From positions 1 through 18,492 of the forward strand of contig RGVD01000022.1 in the NCBI GenBank assembly GCA_010027395.1: 18,492 bases of DNA. The letters are read 5' to 3'. This DNA comes from Bacteroidota bacterium (lineage in GTDB: Bacteria; Bacteroidota; Bacteroidia; UKL13-3). The translations under genes and the position numbers were made by a program. Below the pieces are notes generated by a model, which was not told where the DNA came from, made no database searches, and saw only the letters and a program-made list of their open reading frames with translations. Positions within the stretch are counted from its first letter, which is position 1. Each line of letters opens with the position of its first letter. Shown in pieces: positions 8,153 through 14,798 of the stretch.

Positions 8153-9382
8153 CTAAGTTCTCAAATAACACAAATAGTATTTGGTAACCGTTTGCCCTAA
8201 GGCTTCAATGTTATCTTGGTCGCTGGCTTTGGCAATGTCTTTCACTTCACCATTTTTATAAAGTATTTTTATGTTAATATTATTTAGGTTGTATGCTCGA
8301 TTTTTTACCGAATCAGTGAAAACAAAATAATCAATATCAGTTGACGAAATACCATGAGTTTCCATGATTCTTTCTTTTATTTGATTGATTCTTTCATCAG
8401 AGAAAGTCTCTTTAGATATTTCAGTTTTAAATAATTTTCTATCTCGCAACATGCAACACATTTTGCTCAAAATCTCATCCGAATGTTGACACCATACCTT
8501 AATGGCAGTAAAAACATCTTCATCATCTATATTACTGTATTGGTTAATATTTTTAGGGTCTGTGAAGAAATTAGTTTTATTTATATCATTGTATAAAAAA
8601 TATTTCAATGCTGGTGTACCGAATAAATCCACATTTTGAAAGGCCAAATGGCGAGCCCTTTCTAGAATTTTTATTAATAGACTTTCAGCTGAAATAACGG
8701 TTTTGTGCAAATACACTTGCCAATACATTAGTCTGCGAGCAATTAGAAATTTCTCAACAGAGTAAATACCTTTTTCATCAATTACCAGTTCGTTGTTGTG
8801 TACGTTGAGCATATTGATGATGCGGTCATTGCCTACTGCCCCCTCAATAACACCCGTAAAGAAGCTATCCCTTCCCAAGTAATCCAATCGATCCATGTCA
8901 AGCTGTGAACTAACCAATTGATGCAAGAATTTCTTAGGATATTTATTGCTAAAAATATCAATACACATATCCAATCTGCCATTCATTTGTTGGTTTAATA
9001 AATTCATATAATGAATTGAAATGGATTCATGTGAAACATCTTTCACAAGCATATATTCAAGTGTATGTGAATAGGGACCATGTCCCATATCATGGAGCAA
9101 TACCGCAGCACAAACCGCCTCTTTTTCTTGCTCACTTATTTCAATGCCTTTGCTTCTGAGTATTTCAATAGCTTGCTGTGTAAGATGCACTGCTCCTATC
9201 ACATGCTGAAAACGCGTATGTTGTGCTCCGGGATACACATAATGTGTGAGGCCCAATTGTCTGATTCGCCTGAGTCTTTGAAACCAAGCTTGTTCTATTA
9301 AATCATAAATTAATCCTGAAGGAATACTAACAAAACCATAAACAGGGTCGTTGATTATTTTTTTCTTTTGAACAATTGACAT
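8153..9382 (-). CDS. HD-domain dNTP triphosphohydrolase-like protein (SAMHD1/COG1078 type)
   Basis: A 409-residue HD phosphohydrolase of the SAMHD1-like group, predicted to hydrolyse (d)NTPs or a related nucleotide. The opening segment DPVYGFVSIPSGLIYDLIE and FQRLRRIRQLGL are diagnostic. Metal ligands: H60 (HTRFQH), H97-D98 (AAVLLHDMGHGPYSH) and D164 (LDMDRLDYLGRDSF); Y168 and D172 match SAMHD1 residues Y315 and D319. The C-terminal third (about 260-409) is not recognisable as an allosteric domain, so activators are unknown. It is convergent with the 591-residue gene. On its own strand a TATGTTTG box (9397-9390) lies directly upstream. Length is usual for the family. A true dGTPase role is inferred, not shown. 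Confidence 0.9.
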   Translation of the reverse strand: MSIVQKKKIINDPVYGFVSIPSGLIYDLIEQAWFQRLRRIRQLGLTHYVYPGAQHTRFQHVIGAVHLTQQAIEILRSKGIEISEQEKEAVCAAVLLHDMGHGPYSHTLEYMLVKDVSHESISIHYMNLLNQQMNGRLDMCIDIFSNKYPKKFLHQLVSSQLDMDRLDYLGRDSFFTGVIEGAVGNDRIINMLNVHNNELVIDEKGIYSVEKFLIARRLMYWQVYLHKTVISAESLLIKILERARHLAFQNVDLFGTPALKYFLYNDINKTNFFTDPKNINQYSNIDDEDVFTAIKVWCQHSDEILSKMCCMLRDRKLFKTEISKETFSDERINQIKERIMETHGISSTDIDYFVFTDSVKNRAYNLNNINIKILYKNGEVKDIAKASDQDNIEALGQTVTKYYLCYLRT

Positions 9383-9389
9383 ACTAAAG

Positions 9390-9397
9390 CAAACATA
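9390..9397 (-). promoter_or_regulatory. Candidate Bacteroidota -7 box (TATGTTTG)
   Basis: TATGTTTG on the minus strand matches the Bacteroidota -7 consensus TAnnTTTG. It ends 7 bp before the ATG of the SAMHD1-like gene, so the message would be nearly leaderless. I see no TTG at the usual 19-21 bp upstream (the nearest, TTGG, is 26 bp away), so this is only a candidate. Confidence 0.25.
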
Positions 9398-9485
9398 AGC
9401 TAATTTTAGATTAGTATCTTATCCAATTACATTAATATGGCTAACAATATTAAAAATGGAAACCTATTCTTTTGAAGGAGATATA

Positions 9486-9563
9486 ATGTTTAAGTCTCTA
9501 TTGCTAACCTGTATATTCATTCATATTCAGTTTACTAAAATTCTAGAACTATTACATCATTAA
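9486..9563 (+). CDS. Possible 25-residue small protein with strong ribosome site
   Basis: An ATG at 9486 sits 5 bp after AAGGAG (9475-9480), a near-perfect Shine-Dalgarno sequence of a kind almost absent elsewhere in this window. The peptide (MFKSLLLTCIFIHIQF then TKILELLHH) is hydrophobic in its first half. A preceding 12-codon frame (ATG 9437, TGA 9473-9475) ends exactly at the first base of AAGGAG, so its ribosomes would terminate on the ribosome site. It could be a small membrane peptide or a leader, but it is short enough to be chance, and in Bacteroidota Shine-Dalgarno sequences are weak evidence for translation. Confidence 0.22.
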   Translation: MFKSLLLTCIFIHIQFTKILELLHH

Positions 9564-9703
9564 CGCAGCATGAGTAAAATACTGCTTTTAATGGTTTAAC
9601 ATACGTAGTCATTAAAAAATTAAAATTTAGTATTAGTAAGTTTCACCTATCATAAGCCCTTTGATAATAAATCTAAAAATCGTTTGTCTGAATGGGTGCT
9701 ATA

Positions 9704-10609
9704 TTATTTATAATTTTCAATGATATTTTGAATGGGATAGTCGGGCGCTATCCAATTCAAATTATTTCCTTCTCGCTCCATTTTTCTATACCATGTCATT
9801 TGTCTTTTGGCAAATTGATGGATGGCAGTTTCTAACTGACCAAACATTTCATCGTAATTAATTTTGCCTAAAATGTAGGAGGTTACATATTTGTACTCCA
9901 AACCAAGAAACTGCAACCTGTCGGCTGAATAGCCTGATTTTATTAGGGTATTCACTTCTTCAATCATTCCGTTTTTTATCCTATGCGTAAGTCTTGCACT
10001 AATTCTTTTTCTACGTTCGTCTCTATCAGATTTAATGCAATAAATCAATGGACGAAGTTCTGGAAAATCGGTTTTAGGTAACTCATGACGTTGAAGGTAT
10101 TCGCTTATTTCTATTGCTCTAATTAATCGTTTACTCGAACTAATATCCGCCATTGTGCTAAATTCATTTTCGTAGATATTAAATTTTTTCAAGAGTTCAT
10201 CATGCGAAAAGATTCTCAACCTCTCCCTCAAATCCTCATCAATAGGTACGGCAGCATAACTGTGTTGTTTTAAAATAGCATCAAGATATAGTCCTGTCCC
10301 TCCGCAGAGGATAGCTGTCTTGTTTCTTGACATAATGTCTTGATAAGCCTCTATAAAATGCTCAATAAATTTTTGCAGATGAAAATTCTCTTGAATGTCT
10401 GCAATGTCTATTAAGTGATAGGGGATAGGTGTTCCATCAATTATATATTCATCTAGGTCTTTTCCGGTACCAATGTTTAATCCTTTATACACCTGCCTCG
10501 AATCCAAACTAATGATTTCAGCATTCATTTCATGTGCTAACTTACAAGCAAGTTTGGTTTTACCACTTGCTGTAGTTCCAGTAATAATGATGCAATTATA
10601 CTTCTTCAT
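9704..10609 (-). CDS. miaA: tRNA dimethylallyltransferase MiaA
   Basis: Transfers a dimethylallyl group from DMAPP to N6 of A37 in tRNAs that read codons starting with U. Length is 301 residues, the family norm. Visible: P-loop GTTASGKT (11-18), SLDSRQVYKGLNIGTGKD (34-51) with the catalytic-site Asp36 and the DSRQ core, CGGTGLYL, and the C-terminal KRQMTWYRK. The GTGKD end of the second motif, where most MiaA have GTAKP, is a variant I associate with a subset of Bacteroidota. The ATG at 10609 is chosen; a TTG at 10627 would add FIHRI ahead of the normal MKKYNCIIITG start. The gene overlaps the end of the GNAT-like gene by 14 bp, which points to coupled translation. Confidence 0.96.
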   Translation of the reverse strand: MKKYNCIIITGTTASGKTKLACKLAHEMNAEIISLDSRQVYKGLNIGTGKDLDEYIIDGTPIPYHLIDIADIQENFHLQKFIEHFIEAYQDIMSRNKTAILCGGTGLYLDAILKQHSYAAVPIDEDLRERLRIFSHDELLKKFNIYENEFSTMADISSSKRLIRAIEISEYLQRHELPKTDFPELRPLIYCIKSDRDERRKRISARLTHRIKNGMIEEVNTLIKSGYSADRLQFLGLEYKYVTSYILGKINYDEMFGQLETAIHQFAKRQMTWYRKMEREGNNLNWIAPDYPIQNIIENYK

Positions 10610-11303
10610 GATGCGGTGTATAAACAAGTTTAAGGTTACCTGAATTTTTTACCAAATGAATTTCATCATCATCAATTTTTATGTTTTTATTCATTCTTTT
10701 CTGTGAGTTTTTATCAACCTTAAATGCTATTGGATTACTTACCGAATGAAGTTTGAAACCTAGTTTTATAAAGGCTTTACCTTCACTATGGTCTTTGTCG
10801 ATATAGGTCATAATATCACCAGCATCAGTTAGGTTTATAAAGTATTTTAAAAGTTTACTCAAACCCCCAACCACCGTTATGCCAGAAGCATTGCAGAAAC
10901 GAATCAATTCAAAGGATTTTTTTCCATTAAGAAGACGATTCATTTTTCTACCTTTACTAAAAGTGGCAATAGCAAGTAGTTCACCTTTCTTATACAATCC
11001 TAGTTTATAGTAGGATTGGGCAAAGCCCATTATATGATGTTGATTCAAAAAAAATTCAGCCGTATTTTTATCCAATAATTTTATTTCGCACGACCTACCA
11101 TGGATTCTTTTATTCTGACCTAGCAATGATTTTATACGATATATGATAATACTTTGCTTATCTTCCCACTCATCTTTCCAACAATTCATTTTTAGGTCAT
11201 CTAATTCAATTTGCACCTGATGTTTATTCAATTTTATTTGAATGTTCACCTTAGGATAATTGGTCGATAGTTTATCGTAAATGAGTTGTTCTGCCTTGTT
11301 CAA
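10596..11303 (-). CDS. GNAT-like domain protein related to phage/homing-endonuclease-associated family
   Basis: A 235-residue protein starting at TTG (11303); an in-frame stop lies five codons upstream (11316-11318) and no ATG lies between. Residues 1-62 are an unassigned N-terminal part. Residues about 73-193 match a GNAT-like domain I know from phage proteins and homing-endonuclease partners: LDKNTAEFFLNQHHIMG, YKLGLYKKGELLAIATF, SFELIRFCNASGITVVGG, YIDKDHSEGKAFIKLGFK. The C-terminus (200-235) is Lys/Asp-rich. It overlaps miaA by 14 bp upstream on the same strand. The context suggests a tRNA- or nucleic-acid-linked role, perhaps acyl transfer, but no acetyl-CoA site is evident by eye and the function is unknown. 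Confidence 0.82.
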   Translation of the reverse strand: MNKAEQLIYDKLSTNYPKVNIQIKLNKHQVQIELDDLKMNCWKDEWEDKQSIIIYRIKSLLGQNKRIHGRSCEIKLLDKNTAEFFLNQHHIMGFAQSYYKLGLYKKGELLAIATFSKGRKMNRLLNGKKSFELIRFCNASGITVVGGLSKLLKYFINLTDAGDIMTYIDKDHSEGKAFIKLGFKLHSVSNPIAFKVDKNSQKRMNKNIKIDDDEIHLVKNSGNLKLVYTPHHEEV

Positions 11304-11339
11304 AATTATATTGGTTCATTATCATCCGCTAGTTACATC

Positions 11340-11396
11340 TGTATCAATTAAAATTATTTTTTGCTTTTTTGGAATCAAAATTTTATAACTGATACA
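11340..11396. promoter_or_regulatory. Imperfect inverted repeat in a divergent intergenic region
   Basis: TGTATCA (11340-11346) pairs with TGATACA (11390-11396), and pairing continues with a one-base bulge into flanking A/T bases. It lies between the divergent GNAT-like gene and the second polyprenyl synthase, 148 bp before the latter. It could be an operator or a transcript hairpin; there is no adjacent T run on either strand that makes a convincing terminator. Confidence 0.25.
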
Positions 11397-11544
11397 AAAT
11401 GAAAAACTTAGGACATGCACGTGCAAAGGCTTATAAAAAACAGATATTATAAATCCTTTTCAATGAGCCCTTAAAACCTTTCAAAAATACTTTTCTGAGA
11501 TGTAAAAGCAATCAATCATTTTATTTCTTTTATTTGCAAACTAC

Positions 11545-12516
11545 TTGAGTCTAATAAACGACATAAAACAACCCATTTCTGCCGAACTTAATTTGTTTGA
11601 AAGCAAGTTTAGAGAGGCCATGAAAAGTTCGGTGCCATTGTTGGATACGATTATGACCTATATCGTTAAACGCAAAGGCAAGCAAGTACGACCTATGTTC
11701 GTTTTTTATTGCGCTAAATTGTTTGAAGGAATTAACGATTCTACTTATCGTGGGGCAAGTATGGTGGAGCTTTTACATACTGCCACGCTAGTTCACGATG
11801 ATGTAGTGGATGATAGCGATGAGCGGAGAGGCTTCTTTAGCATCAATGCCCTATGGAAAAATAAAATTGCAGTTTTGGTAGGCGATTATTTGTTATCAAA
11901 AGGTTTGCTACTATCTGTTAAAAATAAAGATTTTCATTTATTAGAAATTATCAGTGAAGCGGTGCAAGCCATGAGTGAAGGGGAGTTGCTACAAATTGAA
12001 AAAACACGAAATCTCAATCTTTCTGAAGAGGTTTATTTTGATATTATCAAGAAAAAGACGGCTTCACTTATTGCCAGTTGCTGTGCCATAGGAGCTGCCA
12101 GCGCGGGTGCCACTCCAGAGCAAATAAAACAAATGCACTTATTTGGAGAAAAAATTGGCATTGCTTTTCAAATTAAAGATGACTTGCTTGACTATGGAGA
12201 TGACGATATTGGGAAGCCTCATGGCATCGATATCAAAGAAAAAAAGCTAACTTTACCTATCATCTATACCATTAACAATGCTGATAAAGAAACCCGCAGG
12301 TTTATTATCAATTCAATAAAAAATTACAATACAGATAAGAAACGAGTAGCGGAAGTAATCAGGTATGTTAACGAGCATGATGGAATAGCTTACACGCGTA
12401 AAGCCATGCTGCGCCACAAAGAAGAAGCACTTGAGATATTGAATTCTATTTCGCAAAATGAATTTGCCGATAAACTCAAACTATTGGTAAACTATATCAT
12501 TGATAGAGAAAAATAA
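11545..12516 (+). CDS. Polyprenyl diphosphate synthase, long-chain type (IspB-like)
   Basis: A 323-residue trans-polyprenyl diphosphate synthase. Motifs: KGKQVRPMF (44-52), first Asp-rich motif DDVVD (85-89) followed by ERRG, K171, and second Asp-rich motif DDLLD (212-216) before DIGKPHGIDIKEKKLTLP. The residue five before the first motif is the small Ala80 (HTATLVHDD), leaving the pocket open, so a long product is expected (for example C35-C45 for the menaquinone side chain). Translation must start at TTG 11545: an in-frame stop lies at 11503-11505, no ATG lies between, and MSLINDIKQPI is the conserved family N-terminus. Compared with the synthase at 3780, the two divide short- and long-chain work. 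The gene stands alone, followed by repeats. Confidence 0.94.
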   Translation: MSLINDIKQPISAELNLFESKFREAMKSSVPLLDTIMTYIVKRKGKQVRPMFVFYCAKLFEGINDSTYRGASMVELLHTATLVHDDVVDDSDERRGFFSINALWKNKIAVLVGDYLLSKGLLLSVKNKDFHLLEIISEAVQAMSEGELLQIEKTRNLNLSEEVYFDIIKKKTASLIASCCAIGAASAGATPEQIKQMHLFGEKIGIAFQIKDDLLDYGDDDIGKPHGIDIKEKKLTLPIIYTINNADKETRRFIINSIKNYNTDKKRVAEVIRYVNEHDGIAYTRKAMLRHKEEALEILNSISQNEFADKLKLLVNYIIDREK

Positions 12517-12633
12517 ATTGTTATTAGTTTTAGTACTTATATACAGTGATTAGGGACCAGGGAATAGGGTCAAGTTTGTACTTGTTTTTATTTTAAAACC
12601 AACTAACATTCTAACAATTTATAGCATTTCCAC

Positions 12634-12710
12634 AAGCTTTCCCCAAAGCTTTCGCAAGTGTTAAGCGCAGCGTCACTTGTGAATACTAATAATCAAAGTT
12701 TGCAACTTTG
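12634..12710. repeat. Three adjacent small palindromes
   Basis: AAGCTTT-cccc-AAAGCTT (12634-12651) is perfect. CGCAAGTG with CACTTGTG (12653-12681) has a 13-nt loop and one wobble-type mismatch. CAAAGTT-tgc-AACTTTG (12694-12710) is perfect. Their close spacing suggests one folded element about 77 bp long rather than random palindromes. Confidence 0.55.
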
Positions 12711-12746
12711 CAAGAGAAACAAAATTAAATTCGATTCCTAACCTGA

Positions 12747-12780
12747 GCCGTCACGCTGAACAAAGCGAAGAATCTACCTT
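12747..12780 (+). repeat. REP-like unit, partial copy
   Basis: GCCGTCACGCTGAACAAAGC followed by GAAGAATCTACC matches the 3' third of the longer repeats at 13577 and 14370 (GCCGTC..., CTGA, AAAGCGAAGAATCT). Same orientation as both. It is the shared core of a family seen widely between genes in Bacteroidota. Confidence 0.7.
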
Positions 12781-12973
12781 GTGTTTTTATAAAATAAAAA
12801 AAATATTTCCGCTCGCGAAGCGATTTTCGCAGTGCGTGCAAAAAGATTTCAAGCAGGGGTTTGCGCAGCCTTTTAGGTTTTGCCAAGCGAAGTGGATATA
12901 GCCAAGCGTCAAAAACTAGTCAGCGGCAGGGAGAAATCTTTTTGAGGTTGTCTTGTGGGTAAGCATTCACCTC

Positions 12974-13050
12974 GAAAATCAAAACTCTTTTGGCTACCTT
13001 TTGGAGTAATCAAAAGGTAGAAAGAAAAATAATTAGATAAATGATTGTTT
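12974..13050 (+). repeat. Hairpin repeat element, copy 1
   Basis: Begins GAAAATCAAAAC and ends GATAAATGATTGTTT, as in the copy at 13679. Between lies a perfect hairpin CTACCTTTTG (12994-13003) / CAAAAGGTAG (13011-13020) with a 7-nt loop. Only ends and hairpin architecture are conserved; the stem sequence differs between copies. Confidence 0.65.
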
Positions 13051-13070
13051 GAAAAAGCATATTCAGTAGC

Positions 13071-13098
13071 TTTCATTTTGTCTTGATACAAAATGAAA
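13071..13098 (+). repeat. Perfect 11-bp hairpin
   Basis: TTTCATTTTGT (13071-13081) pairs fully with ACAAAATGAAA (13088-13098) across a 6-nt loop. Left arm T-rich, right arm A-rich, as in the other hairpins of the region. It is not followed by a T run or preceded by a gene close enough to terminate. Confidence 0.6.
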
Positions 13099-13436
13099 CA
13101 AAAAATCAAGACTGCCATAAAACCTTAGAAAATGTAATTTGCTTTTTTCTTGCAGCGCATACTAAGCCGTCATGTAGGAGCTAAAGAGTCATAGTAAAAT
13201 GGAAAGGCATGACTCAAGTATGCTTGCACAAACCCACCATCCACAAAAAACCAAAAACATTTTCTAGCAGATTTTATGAATGTCAATTGCTTTTGCTATA
13301 CAATCATTTCTATGAAATTGTTTCCTCACTCGAAGCTAAGATAAAAGTTTAAATAGAAGGCGTGCGGTGGGCCAAAAAAAATGCGGGTCGCACATCAGGC
13401 CAGTGGGCAGAGGCATATTTTTTTCTAGCTTTTTTG

Positions 13437-13463
13437 TAACTTTTTCAGCAATGGAAAAAGTTA
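13437..13463 (+). repeat. Perfect 10-bp hairpin
   Basis: TAACTTTTTC (13437-13446) pairs with GAAAAAGTTA (13454-13463), loop AGCAATG. Same arm polarity and size as the hairpin at 12994. It is flanked by a GC-rich segment (about 13361-13415) quite unlike the surrounding AT-rich DNA. Confidence 0.6.
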
Positions 13464-13576
13464 GAGAAAGAAAATGTGGTATGAATAAAATTACGTCTAA
13501 AGTCAATACCACTCCAACATAGCTTCTAGCTCATGCAGCATAATTAACCTGTTCTATCATTAGTTTTAGATTAATG

Positions 13577-13662
13577 TTAAAAACACCATCAAAGGTCTTC
13601 CGATTGGAAGAGCTATTTTCATAGTGCGTTGGCCGTCTTCCTGAGTAAAGCGAAGAATCTGC
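13577..13662 (+). repeat. 86-bp dispersed repeat, copy A
   Basis: Starts TTAAAAACACCATCAAAGG and ends with the REP-like GCCGTC...CGAAGAATCTGC core. The first 21 bases are identical to copy B at 14370-14454; the rest is closely similar with small indels. Direct orientation to copy B; the two copies flank the 123-residue gene. Confidence 0.85.
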
Positions 13663-13678
13663 ATTTTCAGGCTCTTCT

Positions 13679-13750
13679 AAAATCAAAACATTTTTGTTTC
13701 CTTTTGATGCTTCAAAAAGAAAAAGACAACAATAAGATAGATGATTGTTT
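13679..13750 (+). repeat. Hairpin repeat element, copy 2
   Basis: Begins AAAATCAAAACATTTTTG and ends GATAGATGATTGTTT. Hairpin TTTCCTTTTGA (13697-13707) / TCAAAAAGAAA (13712-13722), one G-T pair, 4-nt loop TGCT. It follows copy A of the 86-bp repeat by 16 bp. Confidence 0.7.
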
Positions 13751-13782
13751 AACATGTGTATATAATTCGTCTTTTGCAACAT

Positions 13783-13806
13783 CCCCCTAACCCCCTTCAA
13801 AGGGGG
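13783..13806 (+). repeat. C-rich palindromic repeat (CCCCCTAACCCCC type)
   Basis: CCCCCTAACCCCCTT, then CA and AAGGGGG; the 7-bp arms at 13791-13797 and 13800-13806 pair perfectly. This is a very widespread Bacteroidota intergenic repeat. A second copy, inverted, lies at 18239-18260. Confidence 0.75.
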
Positions 13807-13880
13807 AAGATCTAGCAACAAAAAACACTACTCAATTTTCTAACACCAAAACATATTTCCCTTTTATTCCTTGTTATACT

Positions 13881-14252
13881 ATGACCCGAAACGAAACATT
13901 GATAAATCTCCGTCCTGAAATAAAATTCGATACAAGCAAAACAAGTCTTGATGCCGAGACCTTTCAAAACCAAACCCTGCGCCCCATTCTTAAATGGCAA
14001 CATGATATTATCATTCAATTATTGAAGAATAATTTTGCTAAGCTTATAATGCCTATTAATAAAAAAGAACAAGTGGTATTTATGACAAAATATCTAAATA
14101 AGAACTTAGTATTAAAACAACAATTGATTGGGATTTGTATAGGGCTTTTTACTGAGGATGAAATGGCATTCTATCTCGAAAATCAAAAAACAATAAACTC
14201 AAGGTTGAGCCAACTAGTATTGAAAAAAGCTTTGGATTTTTATCTACTATAA
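13881..14252 (+). CDS. Small conserved hypothetical protein
   Basis: A 123-residue cytosolic protein that resembles a small conserved family I recall from Bacteroidota, without an established function (some members carry an unsupported glyoxalase name). Recognisable segments are ETFQNQTLRPILKWQHDIII (26-45) and IGICIGLFTEDEMAFYLENQ (103 onward to about 102-121 by eye, in the C-terminal third), each followed by charged helices; the whole looks alpha-helical. No signal peptide or catalytic motif is evident. It starts at ATG 13881, with no clear ribosome site. It is the only plausible gene in 2.3 kb of repeats and lies between two direct repeats (13577 and 14370), which could mark local duplication or mobility. 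Confidence 0.75.
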   Translation: MTRNETLINLRPEIKFDTSKTSLDAETFQNQTLRPILKWQHDIIIQLLKNNFAKLIMPINKKEQVVFMTKYLNKNLVLKQQLIGICIGLFTEDEMAFYLENQKTINSRLSQLVLKKALDFYLL

Positions 14253-14369
14253 ACACTAGGGCTTCCTATATTTTATTTTAATAAAAATACCAATATGTTT
14301 CAATGCAAACGCGGGCTTGTGACTTGAGCTACATGTTTTAGTTATGTTATTTTTATATCCGGATTATTA

Positions 14370-14454
14370 TTAAAAACACCATCAAAGGTCATCCGAATGC
14401 GAAGCTATTGTTTGAGTGCGTTGGCCGTCATTCTGAGCAAAGCGAAGAATCTGC
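14370..14454 (+). repeat. 85-bp dispersed repeat, copy B
   Basis: Same start (TTAAAAACACCATCAAAGG) and end (AAAGCGAAGAATCTGC) as copy A at 13577-13662, same strand, 793 bp downstream. The middle differs by a few substitutions and a one-base length change. Confidence 0.85.
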
Positions 14455-14682
14455 CTGGAATAAGGATGATATTGGAAGAAGCATTTTTGTTGCTTTTTGC
14501 TGCTTTGACTGCGGTTACCACCACACGCTCCTTATATGTTTGGTGACGCTGTGCTAAACACTAACCATAGGCAATAGAAGAACCATAAACTGATTATCTG
14601 TGAATCATCAAACAGTGAACCGCTTAAGTGTTATGTAGATTCAATTTCTCGTCTCCGCTCCTTTGACAATGTAAAAAAATTA

Positions 14683-14798
14683 AGCATCTGTGAATCGTGC
14701 ACTGACAACTGTGCCCTGTGCTCTGAGAACCGAATAACCGTGAACCCTTGAACCGCGCACCAAGCACCGACAACCGAGCACCATCAAACCGTGAACCG
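14683..14798. repeat. Degenerate short-word array (ACCGTGAACC / CACCGACAACC)
   Basis: About 116 bp built from loosely repeated words such as GTGAATCG, ACTGACAACTG, GAGAACCG, AATAACCGTGAACC, TTGAACCG, AAGCACCGACAACCGAG and AAACCGTGAACCG. A shorter patch of the same words lies at 14581-14622. Units are not regular enough for a tandem repeat. It ends at the permease stop codon. Confidence 0.6.

Larger units (their letters stand above)
9383..9703. other. 321-bp intergenic stretch, mostly featureless
   Basis: AT-rich region between the miaA stop and the SAMHD1-like start. Apart from the -7 box near 9390 and two tiny plus-strand reading frames (9437-9475 and 9486-9563), I see no terminator, RNA gene or repeat. 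No intrinsic terminator follows miaA. Confidence 0.6.
12517..13880. other. 1.36-kb gene-free region filled with repeats and hairpins
   Basis: No convincing gene on either strand. The region holds, in order, a short TAGGGA-type word repeat (12548-12572), three adjacent small palindromes (12634-12710), a REP-like unit (12747-12780), hairpins at 12994-13020, 13071-13098, 13437-13463 and 13697-13722, an 86-bp repeat (13577-13662) and a C-rich palindrome (13783-13806). Reading frames here are translations of these repeats. No transposase remnant could be recognised. Confidence 0.8.
14253..14798. other. 546-bp gene-free region with repeats
   Basis: Holds copy B of the 85-86-bp repeat (14370-14454), a short patch with AAGAAGCATTTTTGTTGC (about 14476-14493) that weakly recalls the hairpin elements, and a degenerate ACCGTGAACC-type word array running up to the permease stop codon. 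No gene or terminator could be supported. Confidence 0.75.

Noticed and set aside
12909..13118. Minus-strand 69-codon reading frame
   Set aside because: It runs through hairpin element copy 1 and the perfect hairpin at 13071-13098; its residues are translations of the repeats, with no family resemblance.
13531..13821. Minus-strand 96-codon reading frame
   Set aside because: It covers repeat copy A, hairpin element copy 2 and the C-rich palindrome. The apparent protein is repeat sequence; similar frames are often mis-annotated in Bacteroidota.
14581..14798. CRISPR array
   Set aside because: Words recur but there are no uniform repeats of 24-37 bp or equal spacers, and no cas gene in the window.
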